A stretch of DNA of 64,000 nt from Athene noctua (lineage: Eukaryota; Chordata; Aves; Strigiformes; Strigidae): contig NC_134039.1 of NCBI RefSeq assembly GCF_965140245.1, forward strand, positions 71,158,981 through 71,222,980. Reading direction: 5' to 3'. Shown here piece by piece: positions 38,628 through 51,500 of the stretch. The position numbers and the translations under genes were made by a program. The notes beneath the pieces are model-generated. The model saw nothing but the letters and a program-made list of their open reading frames with translations. It was not told the origin of the DNA and made no database searches. How positions within the stretch are numbered: position 1 is the stretch's first letter; each line of letters starts with the position of its first letter.

Positions 38628-41600
38628 CCCACTGCTCTCACAGAGCCTACCACGGAGCAGCCCATTGAGAGGCCCAGGTGGATGCTCCTGTTGCTGGACA
38701 TAACACTGGGCAAGAGGTGTTGTGTCATGCCCTTGGTGGCATCCTCACCCAGGTGCAGTACCCAGCACTGCACAGGGTGTCAAGGAGAGTGCTACCCTGC
38801 ACAGCATGGGGACAGCCCTGCGCTCCCTCCTGAGGGGCAGCTGGAGATCAGCACTTAAGGCTTGGCTTTTTGGATGGTCAGTGTGAAGTTTCACAGTTGT
38901 GTCTGAGAGGCTTTTTTTCCCAAAAAATTTCTATAGTTGGAACTTCAGTGCAAAAGGTCCCAAAGTGACCAAGCTGGGATTGAACCTATCCATGAGAAAA
39001 CACCTTGGTGGAAAAGCCTCCCTTCCTTGCGCTGCATGAGTCGGTGTTTGGGACACCAATAAAAGCCAGAGAGAAGCCAAGTAAAACTCATTTAATCTTT
39101 GTCTTTTGCTGCGGCACACAATCTGGTGTCAAAGACTCATATTAATAGGATTATTCTCTTGTCAGATGGAAGCTGGAGATAGTTGTCCCAGATGTGCATG
39201 CCCTGTTTGAAGGCCTGATTATCTTGTTGGTGTCAGTTCTTGGCCTCTTATCAAAGGGACTCTCACACACATCACCTTTCAGCTCCTCACTCTCAGCTTT
39301 GCAAGGAGGAGGAGTACATTTAAACAACTTCCATCTAGTAAGCCAACGTTTGTAATTTTCTTCCTCCGGGGCAGCAGTGTCAAGAAGAACAGGCTCCTGA
39401 GCTTGTCAGGTAGGGGGAGGATGGCAGAAGGTTTCTCATAGTTGAGGACGATAGATGAGGACAGAGCTGCCATGCTGCAGCAGGAGGGTTACAGTGCAGT
39501 GTATCTGAGCACAAGGTGCCTGTTGGAGCCCTTTGGGTGGTTGGGATTTGGTTTAAGGTAAAAGATGATGTCTTTGTTCTGTGGACTGCAGGGCGTGCTT
39601 GCTCAAGAAACAGTGAAATGTTTCACTGATCTTTGTGGGCATCATTTTAAAAGACCTTTTACTGGTAAAATGCAGCTTAAAATCTGAAAGTGTTACCAGG
39701 TGGCTTAAGAGGTGATGTTAGAGAAGATTCAGAAGTAGTGTAAAATTCACTTTTTAAAAAAAGCTCTATTGTTTATTTAATTTTTATCAATATATCAAAT
39801 TGATTAACTAGGAAGTCTGGTGTTTCTGGAGTCATTTACATGAACCATTTAGTATCTTTTTGTAATGAAGGTATCAAGAGAAACTATTTCCTACTTTTAA
39901 TTTATATAATAACCCAGACATCTTTTGGTGCCTGTCGTGGTGTCACCAGTCTAAATATAGGCGTACGTCCTTCTGAAACCAGCTCCATATGGGAGCTTCA
40001 GTCTCCGTCATTCACTGGAAGGGAAAGCTTGTCCTTTCCCAAGGCACGTTGACAAGGGGCTGTTTAATTGAGCTGAACAACTGGTACTTGGGGGATCTGT
40101 GCCGCACTGGGGGAGCTGCCAGAGGAAGAGCAGCACGGGCCTGCAGGGAAGCTGCATTGGCTGGGAAGCCCACGCTCGGCAAGGAGTCCCTGCATGAACT
40201 ATAGAATGTGCATTCTCCAGAGGACTTCATGAAGTGCCAAGAGCCAAGCCCACATGGCTGCATGCGCTGCAACCAGCAGTGAGAAAGAGTTTAACCTAGG
40301 GGAGACAATAGTTAAAGTAAGTAGGTGTGGCACTCCCAGTTAGATTGGCACATGCAGCAGTTTGCAAACTCAACATAGCGTGTCCATCTCTCAGGTCCAG
40401 GTGGCCTGGAAGTTACTTCTGTGATTCAAATAAAAGATATTCAACCTGCATCATTAAAATCAGTAACTAGTCTATGTAAGAAAAGTGCAAACAGTAAAGT
40501 TTGTGTTGGGTTAAATTAGCTTGTGTCATGTCTGAATCCTGCAGGTAATAGCATCACTAGAATTAAAGATTTTCTTGTTGTATTTGGCAAATCACTTTTA
40601 AATATACTGGCTGCTGTGTTCATTACTAGCACTAAACTACCATGTTGTTGCATCACCAGCTAGTTCTTGCTTTAATTGTAAGACCTCTCAAGACTCTTTT
40701 CTTGTAATTAGATTCTACTGTTTCTGTGTCACAGAACTGTTCTATAGCTCTGCTATCAGAATAAAAAAAGATATTTTTATTACTGTCTGTGAAAACACAT
40801 AATGTGTTAAAATTCCCAACCCCTTTGCATGGTGTGAAAAGCCAAACAAGTTTGTATTGTGCTGTGATCTTTTTCTGATGTCCAACTTCGGTTTCCTCTT
40901 ACAGTTGCTTTGAGTTTCATCCATTTATTCACTCCCATTATGTTTCACCTCTTTATTCTTCTGCATTATCATATGTTTTTTTGTTAGCAACATCCAGCGT
41001 TGCATCACCCACCCTCCCATCTCTATTCTCTCTTTCCATGCCAGGTCCAAGAATCATTGTTCTCTGTTTAGTGATGTTACCTGGGTGACAAGTTGCATCA
41101 TTTATCAACATTTTTACCATAGCTCGCTTCTTTCCCATACCCCCTACATTGTGTGTGTGTACATTGATGTAGCTGTCACTGAGGACTTATATTTCACTCT
41201 TTTAATTGTATTTTGACTTCTGAGGTTTTCTTTAAGCCATAAAAAGTGCCAACAGTTAGTTAGATTTGCAGAGTCACATATTCAGCCATTCTCCCAGGCT
41301 TGCAGAAAACCCAGGTTACATAGACCTGAGAGGTCTGTGTTAGGAAGATGTTAATATACTGCAGGGCTGTCCACAGCAGAGGCAAACCAGCCATCAGCAT
41401 ACAGTGTGTGGCTTAGCTTCTTGTAATGTGTATTGCAGTGTACAATTGAGAAATGTGAATATATATTTAGAAAGTAAGAAAAATAACTAATCTTTTCTTT
41501 TATGCTATATTCTGGAGTCAGTGATGAGACCTCTGAGCCAAGTTCCTCCCCTGCTTTTTTTCACTTATCTTGAAGCTCTTCTGAATTGTCAGCTATGAAC

Positions 41601-42149
41601 GCAGGAAGGTTAACACCCACTTTGCTTAAGACCATTTAATCTTAGTACTAACCTTTCATCGCAGAAAGCACTCTTGAGCCCTGCCAATGCAGGTCCATTT
41701 CTGCAGCACTCCTGCGTGCTTTGGCTGCTGTGTGATGTCTCTGCTGACCTTCAGTGGGTACCAGCGCAGTCCTGGAGAGGGCTTCAGCTTGGCTTTTCTA
41801 GTCTCACATTTCTAGCACGATCCTATTAAGTGCTGACTTGCCTGCTGCTCATCTCATTAGTTTTCACTTGAAAATACTGACTCAGAAAATTCCCCTGTAT
41901 TCCTGAGATGATCTTCCCTCCATACGCTTATTGTATTAATCCCATCCTAGCTCCCAGAAGGCAACATCACATCCCCTTCTCATTGTTACAGATCATAGGC
42001 TTGGCTCTTCACCATGAAGCTACCAGTCACAGTGCCTTACTTCATGTCTCTTTCCCTTGTCTTTGTCTCATGTTTGCTTCTTGACTGTGAGTTTGGAGAG
42101 TTTTGGGTACGTGTGTTCTTTTCCATTTGTTAGTCTCTGTGGGAGCTGC
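38628..42149. other. Intron 1 block after the CR1 copy
   Basis: The first 220 bp after CR1 are GC-richer and unclassified. The rest is unique sequence with no gene or repeat that I recognise. Confidence 0.55.
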
Positions 42150-42870
42150 AGCTCAGTCAGTCTGAGCAGTTCCTAAGCCTTGCAGTAAATTCTCCACAAA
42201 CATATGCCCTGGGACCACAAATCCTTTTGTGCGGAGATGCCTCTGCTCTGTTACCATTATCTTGTATGTTAGCAGCTGTTTTGCCAATTATTAGTCCTAG
42301 TATAAAGATGAACCAATAACCAAATTGTATTTGATACAAATGTTCAGTATACAGGTGAGCACTGAGGGTACAAACAAGTCAGTCAGATTATATACATAAT
42401 TGACATCAATCCCACTGACCCCAACAATAACACCACACAACCAACAATGGGTGGAATAAATGGTGAAATTCACTCTCCCATAGAAGGGACAGGAGACAAC
42501 TGAGTCAATAAGCCAAACACATCAGACCAAGGAAGCCACACACTGAATCTCTACACAGCCCACGTTTACAAAAGCCAGACCTGACTGGAGCCCAGTGCCA
42601 GGGAGGCGGGAGGTCCTTCCCCAACAGGGAACTCTGCACAGGGCACCCACCTCACACACAGACACTGCCCCTTCTGCCAGGGGTCCCAGCTTTTATCCCT
42701 CAGTGGGACACCTGACCTTTGCTTACTGAATGCAGACACCTGGGGCTCCTTTACCTCATGGCTCTCCCTGCCAGGCCGGCCGCTCCCTGGAGGGAAGCCT
42801 AAAGGCAAACTCACCCCCCTTTGGGAAGGGCTGTGGGAATCACCCATATGTCAACCTTAATCTGGGGTTG
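42150..42870 (-). mobile_element. Possible LTR-retroelement relic (LTR-like block plus short internal part)
   Basis: On the minus strand a block of promoter-like character holds a TATA-like GGGATAAAA (plus 42691-42699) preceded by GC-richer sequence and followed by GT-rich sequence. Further downstream is GGGGTCAGTGGGATTGATG (plus 42405-42423), which vaguely resembles the primer-binding-site junction of ERVL-type elements. Beyond it lies a 60-codon open frame (42157-42339) with a hydrophobic N-terminal stretch and no recognised protein family. I could not define both LTR ends (TG...CA) or a target-site duplication. It may instead be unique DNA or another old repeat. Confidence 0.3.
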
Positions 42871-44021
42871 GGGTTGAAACCCCAGCATTTCAGCAGCCTG
42901 CTAACCCAGAGCAAGATGTACAAACACAGAACAGACATCCATCCCTTATGGCTGAGAAAAGAAATGGTAAAAGTTTGTCAGGCTCACTCAGAGCATGTAC
43001 ATTTACATCTACATTTGCAGTTGGGACCCTTCCTTACCACATTAACATGTGAAGAAGGCATCAATGACTGAAGCCTTTTGTGCCTGCTCTGACTTGCCAT
43101 CACAGGCAGGTGGTTTCCCATAGGTGCCTCAGAAGAGAGAAATTTTCAGTGCGAATAGAAGGACTTTGTGGCCACTCTGGGAGGTGGAGGAAGGGGCAGA
43201 CACATGAGACAAGATGAAACATAGGGGAGATCCGATACTGGGAAATGGAGCCCCACCATGTTGTCAGAGCAGATATAAATGGCAATGCATCACGGGTAGA
43301 GGCAGCAGAGTGATCATAACCGCGCAGAAATCTCAGTGCACCATGCCCACAGTGAAACGTGAGCTCTGACAGTTCCCCAGCTCATGAGGATCCTATGAAT
43401 CACTACACTACTGCTTTGAGGATTGAATTTGCTTTTGTTGGTGTGACCGTCTCCTTTCTTTCCTGTCTCCTTTGAGCTCTGGTAGAAAGGACTTTCTACT
43501 GTTCCCAATTTTCTTTGCAAGCTCTGCAGGTCTCTGCATCTGCTTCAACACAGGCATCTGCCTCACACAAGGGCTGACAGGACCCGAGCCCAGACTGATA
43601 GTACTGAACAAAAAATAATATGTAGTTATCCTTGAATGATTAATTTTCATATCTGCATTCATGGTTTTCCCCTGCTTGTGCTTTGCCCCAGTTCTTTACT
43701 GACTGTTGACAATTTGCATTTGAAGCAGTTGGCTTCAATATTAGTATATGTTTTGTGACAGTTTGGGATGCCAAACTGGGCCCTGTTCACCTCCTCAAAC
43801 ATGCATCTGCCTCTTTGTCCTGCTTTGCAAATCTAGCAGCTGAGAGAGGGATTAGCCTCTCTAGACAGGGCTTTCAGAAACAGCTTTAATTAAAGGTGCA
43901 GGATGGAGCTCAGTGATCACCTCTGATTACTGGTGCAGATGCTTTAAGAAGAGAAATTAGAGCAACAGCGTATTAAGAGGTGGGTTTTCAGGTCTCAAGC
44001 AGTTCAGTCTTTTTAAAGTGA

Positions 44022-44080
44022 TTTGGCCAGATTCTGCCTTCTGGTACCTGTGTGCAAATCTAGAGTAACTCCACTACACC
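44022..44080. repeat. Relic of an old dispersed repeat (GGCCAGATTCTGCC type)
   Basis: TTTGGCCAGATTCTGCCTTC, then GGTACCTGTGTGCAAATCT and AGAGTAACTCCACTACACC, matches the widespread amniote pattern GGCCAAATTCTGCC...GTGTAAAT...GGAGTAACTCC. Family name left open. Confidence 0.55.
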
Positions 44081-44257
44081 AAAGACGTTGCAGAGTAGAG
44101 TGGTTGCTTTACTCCTTTGGATAAAGACTGCTTGTGAGTTCCATGCCACTGAATTCATTGCTCGACTCGGAGAGGAGAGAGGGAAGCACCCTGTTTATTT
44201 TACAGTGATAAGTGGTAATGGAGAATTATTCTTTATTTCATGCTCGTACAACCTCAT

Positions 44258-44301
44258 AATTGCCACATTATTTGTTACCACATTACTTGTTACCACATTA
44301 C
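44258..44301. repeat. 15-bp minisatellite, about three units
   Basis: Two perfect copies of TTGTTACCACATTAC (44272-44286 and 44287-44301) follow a diverged copy (AATTGCCACATTAT, 44258-44271). Confidence 0.9.
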
Positions 44302-45118
44302 TAAACTTCTGCTGGTGATTTGGGATTACTGTTTGGTATTTTCTAGGATGGTATAATCCCACCATTTACACAGCAGTGCACAGCATGCACCAAGTGAGAT
44401 CAGTACTTTAAAAGTAATTACAGAAACATCATTACTTGATGGGCAAGTTAAAACAGTTGTGAAAGGGAGGTACAAAATGCACTCAGAGACCTAAGGAGCC
44501 ATGGTCTCCAAAGCATCCTGCGCTTCCCAGATGACTCATTAAAATGCAGCAGATGTTAAATGATCATGTATATTAACAAATTGCAATATCCCATCTATTG
44601 GCTTTGAAGAGTGTTTGGGTGTGAGTCATGGACATGTACCAAAAAAACCCAAATTCTGGTTAAGACTGTGGATGTAAGGGAAAAAAAGTGTAGTAGGTAA
44701 TATTAAAATGGTTCCTCTTTTTGGGTGCTGACTTAACTTTAACCACCTGTTACAGCATTTTCTGAAACCTCAGGTTACCGCTGTAGAAACATCATGTAGG
44801 AGATGTCTTGAGCCAACTGAGAAAGCCAGTTGAGAGAGGTCATTTTACAGAGCTGGAGCTGTTATAAAGAGCATAAGAGCCTGGTGTCACAGCACAGTTT
44901 CCTGTTCACAAGAGCCCCATTCAAAGACAAATGTGAAAGGATTTAGCTATTAAACATGGAGCCGGCACCAGTCCTGGAGCGAGAACATGGAGCTGGATTT
45001 CTGTAAGATGAGACTGTGAAATGTCGTCTTTGCCAAACAAGTCTCTGGAAAAGAGGCAAAGACAAACTGGTAATTTTTTCAGGGCTAGAATATGTTATTT
45101 TGAGCTTGAATATTTTTT

Positions 45119-45230
45119 GAAATTTTACGGCTTTTTTTTTTTTTTTACTTTTAATTATACTTCCATCCTATACATCCATCCATCCTGAAATTTTACTGCT
45201 TTTTAAACTTTTAATTATGCATCCATCCTT
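45119..45230. repeat. Imperfect tandem duplication with internal T15 run and CATC repeats
   Basis: Copy 1 (45119-45185) reads GAAATTTTACGGC, then T15 (45132-45146), ACTTTTAATTAT and CATCCATCCATCCT. Copy 2 (45186-45230) reads GAAATTTTACTGC, TTTTTAA, ACTTTTAATTAT, GCATCCATCCTT. The order is the same in both. The size difference comes mainly from the longer T run and the extra CATC units in copy 1. Confidence 0.8.
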
Positions 45231-45539
45231 AATTCGAAGGGGTTTTTTTAAATGAAACTGAAGTAGAAGATATGTTTGGCAACTGGGGAAGCACTTTTAA
45301 ATTTTACTGTAATGAAATTAGAGTAAGTTAGAGGTCATGAAGGCTCGAGTCTGGCTAAACACAACCCAGGCCACAGGCTTCATGCTTGTGAACAGTTCCC
45401 CCCTACACATGAAATGTACTGTTGGAGTTCTCTTTTGCTTCGCTGCTCAGCGTAGCTCATGTGAGCTGTCCTGTTCCACCTCTGCCTCCTTGTAGCTACA
45501 AATGCAGCAGTTTGTTTTGGCTGGGAAGGCAGAAAGATT

Positions 45540-45562
45540 AAAAAAAAAAAAAAAAAAAAAAA
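45540..45562. repeat. Poly-A run (23 A)
   Basis: Twenty-three uninterrupted A are followed by GAAAGAGGAATGAAAG. Upstream (about 45420-45539) is unremarkable unique sequence, so a retroposed origin is possible but unsupported. Confidence 0.93.
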
Positions 45563-48500
45563 GAAAGAGGAATGAAAGACAGCTTCTCTGGGGTAATTCT
45601 CTGCTCCTCTGGGGACACTGAGGAAGAGTGGTATCCACCTCTTGTTAGCAGCCGCAGGAGTCAGCTGTTTCAGTGACACAGTATTAGAAGATTTCTGCTC
45701 GAAATGTTTTTTCTCCACTAGACACTTTCTGCAGATGCTGCATCCAGCTGTCATGATACTTTTGTGTGCATCTTGCTCTGTGTTTATTTGACACAAGGAA
45801 TGACATCCGCGTGACAAGTTGTGGAGCTGGGTGAGGTGACAGCCAGGTATCACCGCTGACCACTGCCCTGCCCCCAGCCCTCCTGCCTGTGCTGCCTCTG
45901 ACCTGAAGCATGCTGAAGCCCTCTCCCCCCTCCCGGCACACGTTTACAGGAGTTTTGGAGGTCCTTTCCACTAATGTTAGCCCATGCTGAGCTGCTGCTG
46001 CCTGTGCTGCTCAGGCACCCTGGCAGCCCTATAAACCTCTTCTGATCTTGCAGCTGCTTTACCTTTCTTCCCATCACCAGCTGTCATATCCAGAGAGAAA
46101 TGCTTCTTTCCATAGAAATACTGAACCTCTGCTTCCGTTTCCTAGGAGTCCACCTGTGAGACATTCAAGGGAATTAATGCTTCAGGCAGCCAGCATTGTG
46201 AGGTCCTGCAGCTGCAGACCACCATGGATGGGATCTGGCTATCTGAAAAACCCACCTTAGATATCAACAGGTTTCTTGCAGGCTGGGAGGCAGTGAGGAG
46301 TTTCTGATATGCCCTGTGGAGAGAAGGAGTGAGTCTGCTCATGCGGGATGTTTGCACGGCTTATTAACCCAGTGCAGTGACTGGGTGCCCTGTCAGTCTT
46401 TAGGAAGCTCTTTCATGAAGATGCTCAGGACTGGCCAAGTACAGAAATATCTGCCTAAATCTAAACAGGGCTAAAGAGGTTTTTGAAAACTGAGGAAACT
46501 TTAAAAAATACCTAAAATATATTTCTGAGAACTATAATCACTCTATTGAGGCTATGATGTAAGCCTAATTTTATCAGTGGAGAGAGAGTACAAGTGGCTG
46601 TACTCAAGGGCTGATGTCCTGTCCATACAGATGACCTCAGAGCTCAGGTGGAAGAAATGTTCTGTGCACACTGAAACAGCAAATCCTTTCTACTAATTAA
46701 ACTTCAGCAATTATCTGAGCTCTTGGGAAATGACTCCACGGTATGAAGCATCCTGCAGGAATTCAGATAAGCTCTTTGCAGAGAAAATCCTGATTTGCAG
46801 ACAGCTGCTTTTCACAGCATGTAGTACAGAATTTTAAAAAGTATTTTTAAAAAATGAAATCAGTATTTATACTGATTTGGGGATAATTTTTATCCCATAT
46901 TACATGTATACAAGTGGCTGACACAGGGTTTTGCTATGTTTTATGGGAAGGTGATAGGACCTGTACTAATGCTTGGTGAAATCTCGCCCTTCTGACTCAG
47001 TGGTTTCTTGGGAGGCCGCACTGTCTTGGAGTCATACCAAAGTACAGTCTGGGAGCTCAGGCTGAAGGCTTCATGTCCAACAGTCCCATAATGCTCAGGC
47101 TCTGCTGATATCAGTGGGTCTATACGGGTAAGTGTTCCTAGAATGAGGATTTTCATGCTTTCCCTGTATGATTTACATTTTAAGGCTCAATATTAATGGT
47201 GACAGGTTTTGAGGATGTTTTTCATAGGCTCAGTATTTTATATTTTTCCATAAAATACAACTAAAACAATGAAAAAGAATGCCTTTAAAGATATTGATAG
47301 CAATCTACGGCTACTATAATGAAGGAGACATAAATATTCATTAGACTTTGTAGAAAATACAAGCCTTGAGAAAACTCAGTGTACAATGAAACTTCTTCAT
47401 GGGTAATTTATTCCATGAGAAAAAGTGCTGCTTCTGTGGCACCATTAAGGTCACTATATGTCCAGCTTTCATTGGATGTGTCCTCTTTTCAAAATGTTCC
47501 TCTGGAAATGTTGCTTAGGTTGAAAGCAAGGGCTTTGCTACTGGATGTCAGGATATTCAGCAATCTGGTAAGGGCAATAGTTTCGACGGGATGCCTGGCA
47601 ACTGTTGATAAATTGTCACTGCACCGGTAAAACTTTGTGCTGCACATGATGCAGGTGGCACAGGGAGTCATCCTGCCTGGCTCAGTGGTGGGCATATGCC
47701 TGCTGGGTGTTGCCACTCTCCTGCAGTGAGCCTCTGCTTGCTCTTGGATACCTTGACCTCACCAAATACCACTTGTCTGGATTGTCTGCAGCCTTGGCAG
47801 ATTAGGAAGGAAAGAACCATCACCCAGAAGAGGAAGACGCAGTCACCCTGCCCTTGGCCAGAAGCATGAGACTGCTGGGCAGAGTCTAGCCTGGCATGCT
47901 CCTGGTCATGCCCTGCTAATCCTGTGGTAAGATCAAGGATGTACTGAGAGCAGGAGTGTTTTCCTCTGTTACACAGTATAGTAAATTCCTTTAAAGGAAA
48001 TTATGGAAATTGTTGGGTAGCCTTATATTAGTCCTAGAATGCAAAATACTTGTTTCACTCAAATCTGTGTCTTACAAAGTGTCTGGCAGAAAACCTTATC
48101 CGGTTCTTAAAGAAGTGAATCATGTAGTTATTACTCCATTCTACAGCTCAGCTGAATAGAAATCATTAGATAGGCATTTGAGATTAGGGTATCTTTCTGA
48201 AGATCAGTGTAGTTTCTGCATTTCACCGGTGGCTCCAAGTCACTGATGTTACCCATTTTATTCTGTTACATCTTAACCTGCCCTTTCTCTGCATCGGCTT
48301 CCCAACATGATGTACAGCAATAGGAGTTAAGCTCTTGCGTTCTCCTAATTTTGTCTGTGGGGCTGCTTTTCTCTTTGGGAAAGTTTTGGAGAGAAAAATA
48401 CCCGCTGCAGGTTCAGGACTGTAGAAACAGGAAACAAGTGCTTTGTCCTTTTTGATCAGTGTCCAGCATACTAGTTCTAACGGCAGGGATCCAAGAATAA

Positions 48501-51500
48501 TCTTCTCAGTTGACCATGCAGCCAAAAACACAATGATCTCATTGCTAGTGTCCAGTGACACGTAGATGGTTACCTATCAAATGGGTTTTTTTGCTTCTGC
48601 ATTGTGTTTTTAAAAGATTGTAGGGGTTGCCTATCAGCAAGGAATCTGGACATTTTTTCTATAAATATTGCCAGTGCCTCGTGAGTCTTTCCCAAAATGA
48701 CAAAAGTTTGGTAAAGTAAGCGTGTTTTTGCCTCTTTATTTTTTTCTTCTTATTTATTTATTCAAATCTCATGATGCAAGCAAATACCTTTTATTTCAGT
48801 TTCTTATTTGCTTAAATTTATTTCTTCAAGTTTCTTATTTCCTTCTTATTCTATTTAACTCAGCAGACCTCAATTAACAGAAGAGAACAGCAAAACTGGT
48901 CAATTGAAAGTCTAGTAAGAAAAAAGAAGACCTATTCCCTTTGAAAACAAAAATGGGTGAAAGCATGATATTTTGTTGAAGAAAATATTTTCCATTCTAG
49001 GGATTTCTAGTGAAGTCAAGCTAATTGAAAGTCTAAATTCTTCAGACTGTGGGAGATGGCTGTATTTTGTGTCAGATCCCAGTGGATGGACCTTGATGCT
49101 TCCCATCACTTCTCTTTATTTTGATCTACTTCTCATTAAAAACTCTTAGACATTAATTGAACTTGAGAGAGAAAGGGAGAAAAGAGAGTTATAAAGGCTC
49201 TGAAACCTTTCTTTTAGGACGTGAGTCTTACACATGGGACATCTATGCCCCAGTCATTGCTCCCCTCAACAAATTTGGTGTGAACTAAAGCAACATGAGA
49301 GTGTTACCCTGCTTGTGCGGGTCCCTCATGTTTGAGCATGTTCAAATCTCCTGGGGCAGAAGGAGTAGCTGAACCAATCCCCCTGTGCCCAGTGCATGTG
49401 GAAGCTGACACATAGCCATTACGGCTTGTCCTTCCCTGGATAGATAGGCCTCTGTTTTTCCCTTGTATTAATTTGCAAATGGTCATATGTGACTGAAACT
49501 ACAGAAAACTTAAAAAAAAAAAAATATGTATGCCTGAGAACCCTCTTAGTTTCCCAGGCTGTGCTTCAGCAGAGCATGAGCACAGTCAGCAACATGTTGA
49601 GCTACCACAGCTGATTTTTTCGGCTGGTTTTTCAGTTTCAGGGGGCTGGACAAGTTTCTGCATTGCCCAGTATATCAGTAACTCTTTCAGCTGGTATGTA
49701 AGTGTTTTGAAAGCTTGTCTATAAACAGAAATGACATCAGAAAAATGTGAGCATCGTCTTTTTTCATTGTTCCCTCCTTTGTTTTTCAGTCAAGATAGCA
49801 AACCTGAACTCCATCCAGCAGGAAACGTCTCCGTGGTTTGCAGCAAGGAGCAGAGCATATCTCCAGGCAAAAGGAACATGGGAATATAGAGACATTTAGA
49901 AAAATAAACCTGATGGATTTCATTTTGCTGATACGGTTTTGAAAGGATCCCTTTGAGGTTACTAATATGCAGTATGGGTGCAAACACTGAAGCAGAGAAG
50001 CTATTTCCTTATTGCTGCTCCCAGTTTTGAAGCTTCCAGGCCCCCAGTCCAACTCTTCCCACCCTCTTGCTGTCCCTAAAATCCACTCCTGCTTTGAAAC
50101 TGCAAAGCGAGAGATTTGAGTGGAGCCCTGGCTTGCCTGGGGAAGTTCTTGCTTTAATTATACTGAGTGAGTAAAAATGTTTGCAGGGGATGTGTAGCTA
50201 TGAGGAGAATGGAGGCTTTTGTGGTGACCCAATTGGTTTCTCCCCCAGCAGCTCAGCCAGGCACCCCAAGCGGAGGCTCTCTCTTTTGAAGTGGGGTTAG
50301 TGACGTAAAAGTGTGTCTCGGGGTAAACATGCTGCTGTTATCTTACTCTATACAAAATTCATCATTTACTTGAAGACGCTGGCCTGAATGGAGATTACTG
50401 CTGGAGCATCCCATGACTGCAGTTTAGTTTGTCTGGTGCTTTCATGGATCTTTAAGAAACCTGTTTCAACTCCTATATTCAGCTGGTTACAGCTGGGAAG
50501 GTTGTGATGCCTATGAATACCTCTTTGGCGGTGGAGTGAGCGGATGACTGCTCTCCCTTGCCTGGGCTTCGTGCACCCTGATGCTCACCAGCATCTCCCC
50601 CTGCCCAGCAGTGCCCTATCCAAGCCACTGTGGCCACTGCTGAGGTGCACTGCAAGATGTGGATTCAGGCAATGCGAGCCTGCTGGGAAACCATCTTTTA
50701 ACTATGGACATTCGGCTATGCATATAATTAGAATGAAAATGTTAATGATATTAAAACCCTCTCCCTTTAAAGTTCAGAGTAGCTTAAAAATTATTGCAAT
50801 AATTAGGCAATAGTTTTGCTTATATATGAAACGAGATCAAGCTTTATGGAGGTAGTGGAGCCCCCAGCAAGTCCGCCTGTGAATCCATCTGGTGTAGCTA
50901 TCTGGAGTGGGCTTTTTCATCTGAACAGGTCCGATGAGTGCCATAAGGTGCAGTTTCCGTGGACATTAGCACGAAATGGAAACCCACCTCTTCAACTGGA
51001 GTTTAAAAGCTATGTTGCAGCTGGTGTGCTGGCCATGGAGCAGCAGCGGGGTGGGCTCCTGGGCTGTGCAAAGGCCTGCCCAGCCAGGAGCTGGGCAGGG
51101 GAGCGCTGCCGGTGACGGCAGGCAGGGAGCTGGCCAGAGCCGCGACACTGGGGCAGGCTCAGCCCCTCTGCCCAGCATGGCCAGGCTGAGGAGGAATGCC
51201 AGTCCCTTGCTAACAAGGAAAACTAACAGGCACAGGGAGATGTGCAGAGTCCAAGAAGGAAAATCGTTTTGCATTTTAACTAGCAGGAAAATCTCATCAG
51301 TAATATGATCTGGAAGGAGCTGGTTATTAGTCTGCTTACATTATCTTCCCACGTATCATACATCCTTCATCCTTTCTACTTGTGCTTTCTGCTCAGGACA
51401 GGGACTTGTTTCCTTGCCTTGTCACTGCTGCATCCCTGCCAGCTTCCCCTGCCTACATCTTGTCCCCCATGTGCACCAGGTACCTGAAGAGCAAGAAGTG

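Noticed and set aside
42157..42339. 60-codon minus-strand frame with a hydrophobic start, considered as a retroviral protein remnant
   Set aside because: No diagnostic motif of gag, pol or env is visible. It is kept only as part of the uncertain LTR-like block.
45380..45853. 157-codon minus-strand open frame
   Set aside because: It runs through the A23 run, giving a poly-Phe segment, and has no domain.
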